A stretch of 64,000 bases of DNA from positions 62,001-126,000 of the forward strand of contig CAVTTR010000007.1 of the NCBI GenBank assembly GCA_963737745.1, written 5' to 3'. Shown piece by piece: positions 27,826-36,056 of the stretch (the stretch's first letter is position 1; the number at the start of each line of letters is the position of its first letter). The notes under the pieces are model-generated. The model worked only from the letters and a program-made list of their open reading frames with translations, did no database searches and had not been told where the DNA came from. Source of the DNA: Bog-473 sp963737745 (GTDB taxonomy: Bacteria; Actinomycetota; Acidimicrobiia; Acidimicrobiales; RAAP-2). Made by a program: the position numbers and the translations under genes.

Positions 27826-28539
27826 GTGACCACCTGGGACGCCACCACCATCTCTTCGCTCGCCACGGCGGGCGGGACGCTGGTGCTGGGCGTGGCCACG
27901 TTTGCCGCGGTGCGATCCGCCAACCGGGCGGCCCGGATTGCCGAGCGGTCATTCCAGATCGGATTGCGCCCGATCCTGGCGCCGTCGCGCTTGGAGGATG
28001 CGCCTCAGAAGGTGATGTTCCGGGACCGCCATTGGGTCAAGCTCCAAGGCGGACGTGCGGTGATCGAGGTGGTCGACGGTGTCGTGTATCTGGCCATGCT
28101 GGTGCGAAATGTCGGAAATGGCATGGCCATAATCGACGGCTGGCAGCCTTTTGCAGGGCAGAAGAATGTGGATGATCCCTGGGGATCACCTGACGACTTT
28201 CGGCGGCAAACTCGTGCCCTTTGGGTTGCGCCGAACGACGTGGCATTTTGGCAGGGGGCGCTGCGCGACGAGTCGGACGCGCTGCAGCAGTCGGTGGTCG
28301 CCGGCGTGGCCGAAGGCGCCGTCACCGTTGACCTGCTGTACCTCGATCACGAAGGAGGGCAGCGGACCGTGAGCCGATTTTCATTCATTCGACGGGAGTT
28401 CCATGCCCACGAACTCGGCGATGGCAATGGGGCTGAAGCCGCCCGCGGGGACAGCGACCTCGAGCCACGCGACGGCGATCACACGCGAGAGGAATGGTGG
28501 GTCTCCCTCTCCATGCATCGCACCCTTGACGCCTCATGA
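27826..28539 (+). CDS. Membrane-anchored protein of unknown function
   Basis: I do not recognise the family. The 237-residue protein starts (GTG 27826) with a single hydrophobic segment (LATAGGTLVLGVATFAAVRS, residues about 10-29) followed by a basic stretch, so it is probably a single-pass membrane protein with a cytosolic domain. That domain has strand-rich text such as VIEVVDGVVYLAMLVRNVG, which resembles N-terminally anchored immunoglobulin-like domains. The C-terminus is acidic. The stop overlaps the Mug gene by four bases (ATGA), so the two are translated together, but a functional tie to DNA repair is not evident. Confidence 0.7.
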   Translation: MTTWDATTISSLATAGGTLVLGVATFAAVRSANRAARIAERSFQIGLRPILAPSRLEDAPQKVMFRDRHWVKLQGGRAVIEVVDGVVYLAMLVRNVGNGMAIIDGWQPFAGQKNVDDPWGSPDDFRRQTRALWVAPNDVAFWQGALRDESDALQQSVVAGVAEGAVTVDLLYLDHEGGQRTVSRFSFIRREFHAHELGDGNGAEAARGDSDLEPRDGDHTREEWWVSLSMHRTLDAS

Positions 28540-29087
28540 ACGGGCAGGCAGGCCTCGATGCCTCAGAGAGCGCCACACCGGGCATAGCGGACCTCGTTGG
28601 TCCGGGTCTGCGGGTTCTTTTCTGTGGGATCAATCCCGGACGGCTGTCGGGTGAGCTCGGACTCCATTTTGCCCGGGCCGGGAATCGATTCTGGAAGTTG
28701 CTCTACGCCGGAGGGTTCACTGATCGCCTCCTTCACCCATCGGAGCAGGCCATACTGCCGAGTCTGGGCATCGGTATCACCAACCTGGCGGCCAGAACGA
28801 CGGCCGCCGCCAGTGAATTGAGCAGCGAGGAACTCCGTGCCGGAGCGAACCTGCTGGAAGAAAAGACGCAGAAATTGGTTCCGCGCTGTATTGCGTTCCT
28901 TGGTCTGCAGGCCTACCGAACTGCTTTTCGACGCCCCCAGGCGGTGATCGGGAAGCAAGCAGAGACACTGGGTTCCACCGATCTGTGGCTGCTCCCGAAT
29001 CCGAGTGGTCTCCAGGCGCACTACCAACTGCCCGAAATGACCGATCTGTTTCGCGAACTTCGCCAAGCAACCTTCGAAGAGCGCTAG
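28536..29087 (+). CDS. mug: Mismatch-specific DNA glycosylase (G:T/U, Mug family)
   Basis: The 183-residue protein has the two signature motifs of the Mug/TDG branch of uracil-DNA glycosylases: FCGINPGRLSG (catalytic Asn region, about residues 31-41) and LPNPSGLQA (DNA-intercalating loop, about 146-154). It removes uracil or thymine from G mismatches after deamination, starting base-excision repair. It begins inside the previous gene (4-base overlap) and its stop touches the end of convergent metX, with no space for a terminator between them. Confidence 0.9.
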   Translation: MNGQAGLDASESATPGIADLVGPGLRVLFCGINPGRLSGELGLHFARAGNRFWKLLYAGGFTDRLLHPSEQAILPSLGIGITNLAARTTAAASELSSEELRAGANLLEEKTQKLVPRCIAFLGLQAYRTAFRRPQAVIGKQAETLGSTDLWLLPNPSGLQAHYQLPEMTDLFRELRQATFEER

Positions 29088-30221
29088 CTACGAGCCCAGA
29101 GCGGTCGCCACAATGCGGCCGATCTGCTCCACCTCGAGCAGAAAACCGTCGTGGCCGAAGTGCGATTCGACGACGGTCACGGATCCGAACCGGGGCAACA
29201 ACCGCCCCAACTCTTGTTGGAGCTCGAGAGGATACAGGCGGTCGGAGGCAATTCCGGCCACTGTTACCTCGGCCCTTACGTTGCCCAGTGCGTGCGCAAT
29301 TCCGCCACGACCTCGACCGACATCATGGTGGTTCATGGCCTCGCTCAGCATGACATAGGAGTTGGCATCAAAGCGCTCGGCCAACTTGTCCCCATGATGC
29401 GCCAGGTAGGACTCCACCGCATAGCGGCCACCCTTGAGCGGATCCTCCTCGGCTTGGGCCCGGTGGCCGAATCGACTCTCGAATTCTGCGGCCGTCCGGT
29501 AGCTCACCTGGCCGATCCCTCGTGCGATCGCGAGGCCATCCACCGGCCGGGAACCGGTGCCGTAGTAATCGCCACCGGCAAATGCCGGGTCCTGACGAAT
29601 GGCGCGGATCTGCAGAGAGCACAGTGCGATCTGATCGGCTGTCGCCGCCGCACCGACCGCCAGGACGATGGCACGACGAACCCGCTCGGGGTGACCTACA
29701 CACCACTCCAGAACGCGCATCCCGCCCATCGAGCCTCCGACGACACCGGCCCAGGCGTCAATGCCGAGGGCATCGGCGAGTCCGACTTCCGCCTGGACCT
29801 GATCGCGAATGGTGATCACCGGGAACTGAGAGCCGTAGGGCGTCCCATCGGGTCCTCGCGAGGAGGGTCCGGTCGTCCCTTGGCAGCCGCCGAGAACGTT
29901 CGGGCACACGACGAAGTAGCGATCGGTATCGATGGGTGCCCCGGGCCCGATCATCCCCTCCCACCAACCCGGCGTCGCATGTCCGGGTCCGGCTGGGCCA
30001 ATGGCATGCGAATCGCCCGTGAGAGCGTGCAGCACCAAAACGGCGTTGTTCCGCGGCGCGTTGAGCGTGCCCCATGTCTCGTAGGCGACGGTGACCTCGG
30101 GAAGAAGACCACCCCCTTCGAGGGAGAGGCCACCGTCGGACCCGCCGGAGAGTTGCACGAACTGCCGCCCACCCGGATCGGCTCCGGATTGCCAAACGCC
30201 GGCGGGAAGCTCCTGTGTCAT
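29088..30221 (-). CDS. metX: Homoserine O-acetyltransferase
   Basis: MetX transfers an acetyl group from acetyl-CoA to homoserine, the activation step of methionine synthesis. The 377-residue alpha/beta-hydrolase-fold protein has LHALTGDSHAIG, the nucleophile elbow GGSMGGMRVLEW with the catalytic Ser near residue 164, and ESHFGHDGFL with the catalytic His near the C-terminus. The start overlaps the metY stop by four bases (30218-30221), so the pair is one translational unit that feeds O-acetylhomoserine from MetX to MetY. Confidence 0.93.
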   Translation of the reverse strand: MTQELPAGVWQSGADPGGRQFVQLSGGSDGGLSLEGGGLLPEVTVAYETWGTLNAPRNNAVLVLHALTGDSHAIGPAGPGHATPGWWEGMIGPGAPIDTDRYFVVCPNVLGGCQGTTGPSSRGPDGTPYGSQFPVITIRDQVQAEVGLADALGIDAWAGVVGGSMGGMRVLEWCVGHPERVRRAIVLAVGAAATADQIALCSLQIRAIRQDPAFAGGDYYGTGSRPVDGLAIARGIGQVSYRTAAEFESRFGHRAQAEEDPLKGGRYAVESYLAHHGDKLAERFDANSYVMLSEAMNHHDVGRGRGGIAHALGNVRAEVTVAGIASDRLYPLELQQELGRLLPRFGSVTVVESHFGHDGFLLEVEQIGRIVATALGS

Positions 30222-31516
30222 GCTCCCTTGGCGGCTCGGAACCCAGCGTCGAGATCAGACAGGATGTCCTCAATGGACTCGAGTCCCACCGACAACCGGA
30301 CGAGGTCCGGTGTCACGCCGGTTGTGGTCTGCTCGGCCTCGGTCAGTTGGGAATGCGTCGTCGAGGCCGGGTGAATGGCCAAGCTTCGCACGTCACCCAC
30401 ATTGGCGAGGTGGCTGAAAAGCTCCAGGCTTTCGATGAATTTCCGGCCCGCTTCCGCTCCGCCGGCGATACCGAACGCAATGATGGAGCCGCCGCCCTTG
30501 GGCAGGTAGCGCAGCTGCCGCTCATGCCACTTGCTCGATGCCAATCCCGGGTACGCCACCCATGTCACCTCGTCTCGGGCTTCGAGCCACTCGGCCACCG
30601 CCTTGGCGTTCTGCACATGCCTCTCCATGCGCAGGCTGAGGGTCTCCAGTCCCTGCAAGAAGAGGAACGAGTTGAGCGGGGCGATCGACGCCCCGATGTC
30701 ACGCAGATACTGCAGGCGAACCTTGAGGACATAACGTGCCGGAAAGAGGGCTTCGGGGAGCTGCCCGAATATGAGGCCGTGGTAGCTGGGATCCGGCTCC
30801 GTAAATGCGGGGAACCGGCCACTCTCCTCGTAGTTGAAACTGCCCCCGTCCACGATGATGCCGCCGATGGACGTGCCGTGTCCGCCGATGAACTTCGTCG
30901 CGGAGTGCACGACGATGTCGGCTCCGTGGAGTAGCGGCTGCGCGAGATACGGAGTCGCAAGGGTGTTGTCCACCACGAGAGGGATTCCGTTTTCGTGCGC
31001 GATGCCCGAGACACCCTCGAAGTCGAGCACATCTCCCTTTGGGTTTCCGAGGGTTTCGGCATAAAAAGCCTTGGTGTTAGGGCGGATTGCGGCACGCCAC
31101 TCGTCGAGATCGTCGGGATCAGCGACGAAGGTCGTCTCTATTCCCAGCTTCGGCAAGGTGTAGTGAAAGAGGTTGTAGGTTCCGCCGTACAGAGAGGCGG
31201 ATGACACGATGTGACCGCCGTTCTCGGCCAGGTTGAGGAGAGCCAGGGTTTCCGCCGCTTGCCCACTTGCCACGGCGAGCGCGGCGACACCACCCTCGAG
31301 CGACGCCACCCGCTCCTCGAAGACGGCCTGCGTGGGATTCATGATCCGGGTGTAGATGTTGCCGAGTTCTTCCAGCCCGAAGAGCGCCGCCGCGTGAGCG
31401 GTGTCCCGGAAGGTGTAACTCGTGGTCTGATAAATGGGAACGGCACGAGCCCCGGTCGTCGGGTCGGGTGCGGCGCCAGCGTGGATTTGTCGGGTCTCAA
31501 AACCCCAATCGGGCAT
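30218..31516 (-). CDS. metY: O-acetylhomoserine sulfhydrylase
   Basis: MetY makes homocysteine from O-acetylhomoserine and sulfide with PLP. The 432-residue product shows the PLP lysine in VHSATKFIGGHGTSIGG, FGLEELGNIYTRIMNPTQ, and SGQAAETLALLNL. ATG 31516 follows GAAGGAG, which decides the start over an in-frame ATG 14 codons upstream. It is the first gene of the metYX operon. A palindrome and a strong -35-like box lie 70-80 bases upstream (31583-31597), suggesting control by sulfur supply. With cbs-metB nearby, this organism appears to have both direct sulfhydrylation and transsulfuration. Confidence 0.93.
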   Translation of the reverse strand: MPDWGFETRQIHAGAAPDPTTGARAVPIYQTTSYTFRDTAHAAALFGLEELGNIYTRIMNPTQAVFEERVASLEGGVAALAVASGQAAETLALLNLAENGGHIVSSASLYGGTYNLFHYTLPKLGIETTFVADPDDLDEWRAAIRPNTKAFYAETLGNPKGDVLDFEGVSGIAHENGIPLVVDNTLATPYLAQPLLHGADIVVHSATKFIGGHGTSIGGIIVDGGSFNYEESGRFPAFTEPDPSYHGLIFGQLPEALFPARYVLKVRLQYLRDIGASIAPLNSFLFLQGLETLSLRMERHVQNAKAVAEWLEARDEVTWVAYPGLASSKWHERQLRYLPKGGGSIIAFGIAGGAEAGRKFIESLELFSHLANVGDVRSLAIHPASTTHSQLTEAEQTTTGVTPDLVRLSVGLESIEDILSDLDAGFRAAKGA

Positions 31517-32055
31517 GGAGTGGTCTCCTTCGGTCTTGCCCGAGCGTTGGAACAGCACCCGGGAACATAATCTTCACAAACCTGACATATTTAGTCAACT
31601 TCTCAATTTGTGGCCTCTCTCACTTCGACGGCCCGTGGGTCAGCCCGCAAGCCCTGTGCGTGCTGGCGGACGTGAAGTGACCGGCGTCCCAAAGGCTATT
31701 CCGTGGTTGCGACGTTTCCCAGTGGTTGTGAAATCGGTTTCGCAACCGCGCTGTCCGCTCCTCTCCTGACGCCATTCGTCACCGCCGACACTCGTGATGC
31801 TGTCGGCAAATGTCATCTTCTGCACGGGTCTCCTCCGTGAGCCACATACATGGATGCCATGCACGCGAGAGTCGTATTCATGAGGCGTCAGCACGGAAAT
31901 GCCACGATCGATTCGGCGCGCATACGCGCAAATGTGTGAAAAATGGACTCGCCTACGACATGCCGAACCCCAAAGCGACCGAATTTCAAGGCTGAACGAG
32001 AAACTTTTCGCTTCAGAGCGTGCATAGCGGTGCTCCGTTCAGCAAGAATGTGGGC
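31517..32055. promoter_or_regulatory. Intergenic region between metY and HU gene
   Basis: This 539-base gap holds no gene I can support. On the metY side are the palindrome at 31583-31597 and a larger hairpin with CACTTC (31621-31626) and GAAGTG (31673-31678) arms and GC-rich text between. Further on GGTTGCGA (31705-31712) pairs perfectly with TCGCAACC (31740-31747). I looked for SAM-riboswitch signatures and did not find them. The HU promoter should lie toward the right end, but no boxes stand out. Confidence 0.5.
31583..31597 (-). promoter_or_regulatory. Palindromic operator-like site of metY
   Basis: Read leftward: TGAC-TAAATAT-GTCA, arms of four bases extended to TTGAC/GTCAG imperfectly. 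TTGACT within it is also a good -35 box, so a bound protein would block the promoter. Sites of this shape are used by Rrf2-like and McbR-like sulfur regulators; which protein binds here is unknown. Confidence 0.5.
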
Positions 32056-32619
32056 ATGAACAAACGAGAACTAGCAAAGTCCGTAGCCGTACAAGCTGAT
32101 ATCGAGCTGAAGACGGTAGCGGCAGTCCTTGATGGATTCACCGACGTGGTGACCGCGGTCGTGTCGAAGGGTGAGCCGGTATCCATCCCCGGGTTCGCCA
32201 AATTCGTCAAGGTCGACCGAGCCGCCCGCATGGGTCGCAATCCCGCTACGGGAGAGACGATTCGTATCAAGGCCTCCAAGAAGGCGCGCATCACGCCGGT
32301 AAAGGCATTCAAAGACGCCGTATTGGCGCCGTCCACCGCCCCCAAATTGAAGAAGGGCGCCTATCCGATTGATCCCACTGCCCTTGCCGCGGCAGGGAAG
32401 TCGACCACCGTCGCCCCGGTGAAGGCGACTGTTGCCAAGGCGCCGGCCAAGAAGGCTCCGGCGGCCAAGAAGGCCGTACGTCGTGCCGCTCCGGCCAAGA
32501 AAGCACCGGCAGCGAAGAAAGTTGTCCGTCGTGCCGCTCCGACCAAGAAAGCACCGGTAGCGAAGAAAGTCGTCCGTCGCGCCGCTCCGGCCAAGAAAGC
32601 AACCAAGCGAGCGCGCTGA
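32056..32619 (+). CDS. HU-family DNA-binding protein with long basic tail (HupB-like)
   Basis: The first about 95 residues are a complete HU domain: MNKRELAKSVAVQADIELKT, GEPVSIPGFAKFVKV and RMGRNPATGETIRI, the last being the DNA-binding beta-arm. A tail of about 90 residues follows, made mainly of 16-residue repeats of the type APAKKAPAAKKVVRRA. Mycobacterial HupB has the same layout, and its tail compacts DNA and is heavily modified. The start ATG 32056 aligns with the HU family; upstream in-frame codons do not. A strong hairpin follows the gene. The protein is a nucleoid component. Confidence 0.93.
   Translation: MNKRELAKSVAVQADIELKTVAAVLDGFTDVVTAVVSKGEPVSIPGFAKFVKVDRAARMGRNPATGETIRIKASKKARITPVKAFKDAVLAPSTAPKLKKGAYPIDPTALAAAGKSTTVAPVKATVAKAPAKKAPAAKKAVRRAAPAKKAPAAKKVVRRAAPTKKAPVAKKVVRRAAPAKKATKRAR
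32440..32616 (+). repeat. 48-bp tandem repeat in the HU tail
   Basis: Three 48-base units (32440-32487, 32488-32535, 32536-32583) plus a partial fourth encode the 16-residue Lys/Ala/Pro/Arg repeats. They differ at few positions and invite copy-number change. Confidence 0.85.
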
Positions 32620-32634
32620 TCAGTTGATTCCGTC

Positions 32635-32674
32635 CCGCCCCCGGCTCGTGGCGAAGGTGGCCAGCCGGGGGCGG
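32635..32674. terminator. Strong GC-rich hairpin after the HU gene
   Basis: CCGCCCCCGGCT (32635-32646) and AGCCGGGGGCGG (32663-32674) are perfect 12-base complementary arms with a 16-base loop. It lies 16 bases after the stop. No T-run follows, which is common in high-GC Gram-positive terminators. Confidence 0.7.
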
Positions 32675-32688
32675 TGAACCGGAACCAA

Positions 32689-32919
32689 ATGGCTGAACCG
32701 ATAGCCGAGCGTCCACTCACCGTGCCACACGAGGCACGGCTTTCGCCGGATCACTCCGCCTACCGACAGATTCTCGATGCGCACGAAGCTGCGCTTCGCC
32801 GAGGATCGCCGAGTTACGTTGATCCCCCCTCAGGGTTGCTGGTGCTCACCGCCGCGTATCTCGCAGCGAGAGAAAGCTGCTGCCACTCCGGATGTCGGCA
32901 CTGTCCCTATCTGGTTTGA
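32689..32919 (+). CDS. DUF5522-family small cysteine-rich protein
   Basis: The 76-residue protein ends with ESCCHSGCRHCPYLV, the CC-x2-GC-x-HCP signature of the DUF5522 family, and has DPPSGLLVLTAAYLAARES before it, also typical. The cysteines suggest metal or Fe-S binding. An upstream GTG at 32674 lies inside the terminator hairpin, so ATG 32689 is preferred. It sits alone between the HU gene and the convergent YbjQ-like operon. Function not established for the family as far as I know. Confidence 0.8.
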   Translation: MAEPIAERPLTVPHEARLSPDHSAYRQILDAHEAALRRGSPSYVDPPSGLLVLTAAYLAARESCCHSGCRHCPYLV

Positions 32920-32933
32920 ACCTGACCTGAGGC

Positions 32934-33779
32934 CTAGCCGCCGCGCAGGCTCTGCGCGGCGAATGTCACGACGGCATCGTCAAGCGGGAGGATTACCTGG
33001 GGTTGCACGAATTGGTGCGATTCAGCCACCAGGCGTACGGCCGTTCCCCAGGCGGTAAAGCCCACGGCGTGCCGCGCAAAATCCATCGGACCTTCGGTCA
33101 CTTTGACTTGGACGACGCCCTCACCACCGACATCGAGGGCCGAACGCTGCATCCGCTCCATGGCCGACTCGCGCGTCGAATACATGGCCTCGGTGAAGTT
33201 GGCAAGCTCGACGTTTTGCGTCTTCTGCTTCATCGCATCCCCGGCCGACCGACGCGGGGCATAGGCAAAGCTGGCGCCGAAGGCCAGACCGACCGGCTGC
33301 CACCCTGCTCCCTGGAGCAGGGTGAAGTCACGGGCCGAGAGATCTGAGACGAATGGTGTTGACGGGTGTGCCCCGCCGCCGAGCGGCCGAATAGCCGTTC
33401 CTATGAGCTCGACCTCGATGTGGTGAGGATGCACCTCGACGCTGACCCGTACGCCCACCGCGCCATGACCGTGCACCTTGATGCATTCATTCTGAAGGTT
33501 CTCCGACGCCCCCTTGAATGCAGCGTTGTGGGCAGCCGAAGCGACAACGATTTCCCCTTGACCCCAGTTCCACACTCCCCATGGCACAGAGACCACCGAC
33601 ACGCCACACACCAGATCAACCGGTTCCCAGCCGGCTCCGTGCAGAAGAAGGGCCTCATCGATGGACAGGTCTGAGGTGACTCCCCGAGTCGATGAGGGCG
33701 GTCCGGCGGTGGCCAGCGACATGGCCCCGTTCAGCATCTCGGCCTTGGCGTCGATAGGCGGCGACCCGGCGTTACTCAC
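32934..33779 (-). CDS. Double YbjQ-like-domain protein, third of three
   Basis: The 281-residue protein has two copies of a YbjQ-like (heavy-metal-binding, DUF74) fold. Copy 1 starts with SDLSIDEALLLHGAGWEPVDL and has HGAVGVRVSVEV; copy 2 starts with FVSDLSARDFTLLQGAGWQPVGL, has TRESAMERMQRSALDVGGEGV and ends in AWGTAVRL. Both share the segment order of the family, though glycines of the classical motif are reduced. GTG 33779 overlaps the upstream stop by four bases (GTGA). YbjQ proteins form pentamers in crystals and have no settled function; metal binding is only inferred from the family name. Confidence 0.78.
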   Translation of the reverse strand: MSNAGSPPIDAKAEMLNGAMSLATAGPPSSTRGVTSDLSIDEALLLHGAGWEPVDLVCGVSVVSVPWGVWNWGQGEIVVASAAHNAAFKGASENLQNECIKVHGHGAVGVRVSVEVHPHHIEVELIGTAIRPLGGGAHPSTPFVSDLSARDFTLLQGAGWQPVGLAFGASFAYAPRRSAGDAMKQKTQNVELANFTEAMYSTRESAMERMQRSALDVGGEGVVQVKVTEGPMDFARHAVGFTAWGTAVRLVAESHQFVQPQVILPLDDAVVTFAAQSLRGG

Positions 33780-34681
33780 GAGAGCCGCACGGTGGGTCGA
33801 GGGGCGGGGACGTCGTCAAAGTCCTTGAAGCGGCGCATACGGTTTCCCCGAAGAGTGCAGTCGAACACTTCGTCGCCCTGGGAAAGTTCGCGTTTGACCA
33901 ACTCGACCGTGGCGCCATGCAACAGGTCGCCCGACAATTGCTGACGTACCTGCTTGCGAGCGAGCTGTAGCACCGCCATGTGCGCCTTGCTCACTTGGTC
34001 CACCTCATAGGGCGACGTCGGGCCACCCCAACTTCGGCCACCTTCCATGAAGTACTCCGTCATGCAGTACGCCCACACCCGCACCGAGGCCATGGACGCC
34101 GCCACGCTCACGGGCATGAAGCCGGCCTCGATGGACTTCGTGAGCCGCTGGCCGGCGAGGTAGGTCGTCCAGGGCACGCCGCCCGCGGGTGGAGGCCCCT
34201 GCTCGACCTTGACGGCCGTGCCGAGAAAATGGAACTCGGTGGTTCCGCCGTCGGCCAAGTGCGTGACGCGGTCGGCCACGCCGATCACACCGTGCGCTCC
34301 GAGCGCGGTGGCCTCTTCGAGCATGCGGGAATAGGCCGATCCATAACCTTGCGACCACGCCTCTTCGACCCAGGTCTGTTCCACGTTCTGGCCCCACATG
34401 CGGTGCTCGTTCGACACGAACCCGTGCGGGCAGCGATAGGTCTCGACGTAGGCGCCGTCACTCTGCCCTCCGCCCGAGTATGGATTCATTCCTCGCATGT
34501 AACCCGAGCCCGCCCCATACCATCCCCACCGCATCACACAGAATCCCTGGACGAGTCCGACCGGTTGCAGCCCGAGATCCAGACACGCCGCGAAGTCGGG
34601 CACGGTAAGCCCGGAGGAAAACGAGGAGGACTCAAGGCGGCGAACGGCCGCTTCAGGAAGATCGGCCGCGCCGTCGCTCAT
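33776..34681 (-). CDS. Double YbjQ-like-domain protein, second of three
   Basis: This 301-residue paralogue starts each half like its neighbours (GLTVPDFAACLDLGLQPVGL; TYLAGQRLTKSIEAGFMPVSV). The first half keeps the family core GAHGVIGVADRVT and LGTAVKVE, and contains an insert of about 45 residues rich in Gly, Tyr and Cys (GGQSDGAYVETYRCPHGF) not seen in the other two. The second half is degenerate and lacks the GTAV end. The start overlaps the previous stop by one base. It is probably the most specialised member of the set. Confidence 0.75.
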   Translation of the reverse strand: MSDGAADLPEAAVRRLESSSFSSGLTVPDFAACLDLGLQPVGLVQGFCVMRWGWYGAGSGYMRGMNPYSGGGQSDGAYVETYRCPHGFVSNEHRMWGQNVEQTWVEEAWSQGYGSAYSRMLEEATALGAHGVIGVADRVTHLADGGTTEFHFLGTAVKVEQGPPPAGGVPWTTYLAGQRLTKSIEAGFMPVSVAASMASVRVWAYCMTEYFMEGGRSWGGPTSPYEVDQVSKAHMAVLQLARKQVRQQLSGDLLHGATVELVKRELSQGDEVFDCTLRGNRMRRFKDFDDVPAPRPTVRLS

Positions 34682-35481
34682 CAGTTGTCGAGCGAGATGA
34701 TGGTGATCGGCTTGGGCAATGTGACTTCACCCGTAGTCTTGGTCACCGCCGTACCCAGGGCTAAGAATTCGATGGTGTGCGATCCCCATTGATGCGATTT
34801 TTCTTCCAGCCGGACACCCACGATGCCGCCGGCGTTGAGCTGTCCGGCCTCATCTTGCATGCGGGTCATGGCGAGCTCACGTGCTTCGTACAGCGCCTGG
34901 GTGAAGTTGGGTAGTTCGACGTTTTGCCCGACGGAACCCAGGGCTTGGGTGAGCTTGCGATGGGCGATGTGGTAGACGCACGTGCCCATGACGAGACCTT
35001 GTGGCACGTACCCGGTCTGCATGAGCGTCCAGAAATCCTGCCCCGATAGATCCGAGGTGAAGGGCTTTCCTTGCGCATTGCGATACGACGTGCCGTCCTC
35101 AGCCTTGACCGCCGTACCGAAGGCGATGAACTCGGCCGAGTCGCTGCCCCATTCGTAGTAGTTCACGTCGAGACGGACCCCGACGACTCCATCGGCACCG
35201 AGCTCCTCTGCCTCTTCTTCCATGCGATTCATGGCCAGCTCACGAGCGGTGTACATCGCTTCGGTCAGCTTGGTGAGCTCCTGGCTCTCGCCCCACTTCC
35301 GGGTCTGCAGACCAATGTGATAGATCGACGATCCCATCACGAATCCCAGCGGGTGAAAGCCGGCCTCTTTGACCAAGAGGAACTCGTTGACCGAGAGATC
35401 CGAGGTGAAGAGGCCGTGTTCGAGTTCTTCGAGCCGATGCGCGGCATCCTTGGGCAGATCCTGGGGCTGAGACTGAGTCAT
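34681..35481 (-). CDS. Double YbjQ-like-domain protein, first of three
   Basis: The 266-residue protein is the clearest member. Domain 1 has SDLSVNEFLLVKEAGFHPLGF, MGSSIYHIG, TARELAMNRMEEEAEELGAD, GVVGVRLDV and FGTAVKAE; domain 2 repeats the order with SDLSGQDFWTLMQTGYVPQGL, MGTCVYHIA, ARELAMTRMQDEAGQL, GIVGVRLEE and LGTAVTKT. These follow the YbjQ pattern of a helix ending in xALxxMxxEAxxLGAxxVVGVxxD and a last strand with GTAV. ATG 35481 overlaps the upstream gene by four bases. No membrane segment or signal peptide is seen, so it should be cytosolic. Confidence 0.8.
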   Translation of the reverse strand: MTQSQPQDLPKDAAHRLEELEHGLFTSDLSVNEFLLVKEAGFHPLGFVMGSSIYHIGLQTRKWGESQELTKLTEAMYTARELAMNRMEEEAEELGADGVVGVRLDVNYYEWGSDSAEFIAFGTAVKAEDGTSYRNAQGKPFTSDLSGQDFWTLMQTGYVPQGLVMGTCVYHIAHRKLTQALGSVGQNVELPNFTQALYEARELAMTRMQDEAGQLNAGGIVGVRLEEKSHQWGSHTIEFLALGTAVTKTTGEVTLPKPITIISLDN

Positions 35482-35822
35482 GACGACTCTCCAATCACGA
35501 TGTTCTCTAGTGCGAGCCGAGTCTGCTCGCTGTGGGACGCTTCCTTGTGCAAGATGGTGAGAAGACGAGTCAGCCAGGCGTCCATTCCCACCTGTTCACT
35601 ACGGATGCGGATGCCACCTGACGCGTGGCCGATGCTGCACCGTACCGTGGCCCCGTCGACCTCGGCCCGCAGGGTGTCATCGCCCAGGACGACTTGCACA
35701 GACTTGATCTCATCGGACTTCCGAAAGCGCCCCCCGGCTCGCTCCACCGAGATGCGGTCACCAAGGACCTCCGTCAGCTGCGCCACCAGCAATTTCGAGC
35801 ATGAGGCGCGAATCGGTGCCAT
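35478..35822 (-). CDS. Small protein of unknown function heading the YbjQ-like operon
   Basis: I do not recognise this protein of about 114 residues. It has a helix-strand pattern with VQVVLGDDTLRAEVDGATVRC, a plausible beta-rich core, and a helical C-terminus (MDAWLTRLLTILHKEASHSE). ATG 35822 is used because the text before it looks non-coding; an in-frame ATG at 35891 is possible. Its stop overlaps the first YbjQ-like gene by four bases, so it is translated with that set and probably works with it. Confidence 0.6.
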   Translation of the reverse strand: MAPIRASCSKLLVAQLTEVLGDRISVERAGGRFRKSDEIKSVQVVLGDDTLRAEVDGATVRCSIGHASGGIRIRSEQVGMDAWLTRLLTILHKEASHSEQTRLALENIVIGESS

Positions 35823-36056
35823 TTGATTGCAGCGAGGAAATGGCCATGGAGAGGTCGAATGCGTCCCCTCCCTCGCCCCCATCTGCACCATTGCCGCCGA
35901 TGGGCTCCATCGTCATCGGTCGCAGCACTCCATGATCATCTGTGCGGCTCCGTGGTCATCAATCGCATAGTAGTGCCCGACCTGCGAGAAGACCCAGCGC
36001 CAACCGACGGCTCCGACTCCGATAGGCCCGACCTCCGATCACCCGCCTCCGTCGTT

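Noticed and set aside
31517..31700. SAM riboswitch before metY
   Set aside because: Hairpins are present but the conserved SAM-I/IV core sequences are not seen.
33980..34792. Rightward open frame of 270 codons across the YbjQ-like genes
   Set aside because: It is antisense to clear coding sequence and shows composition of a shadow frame.
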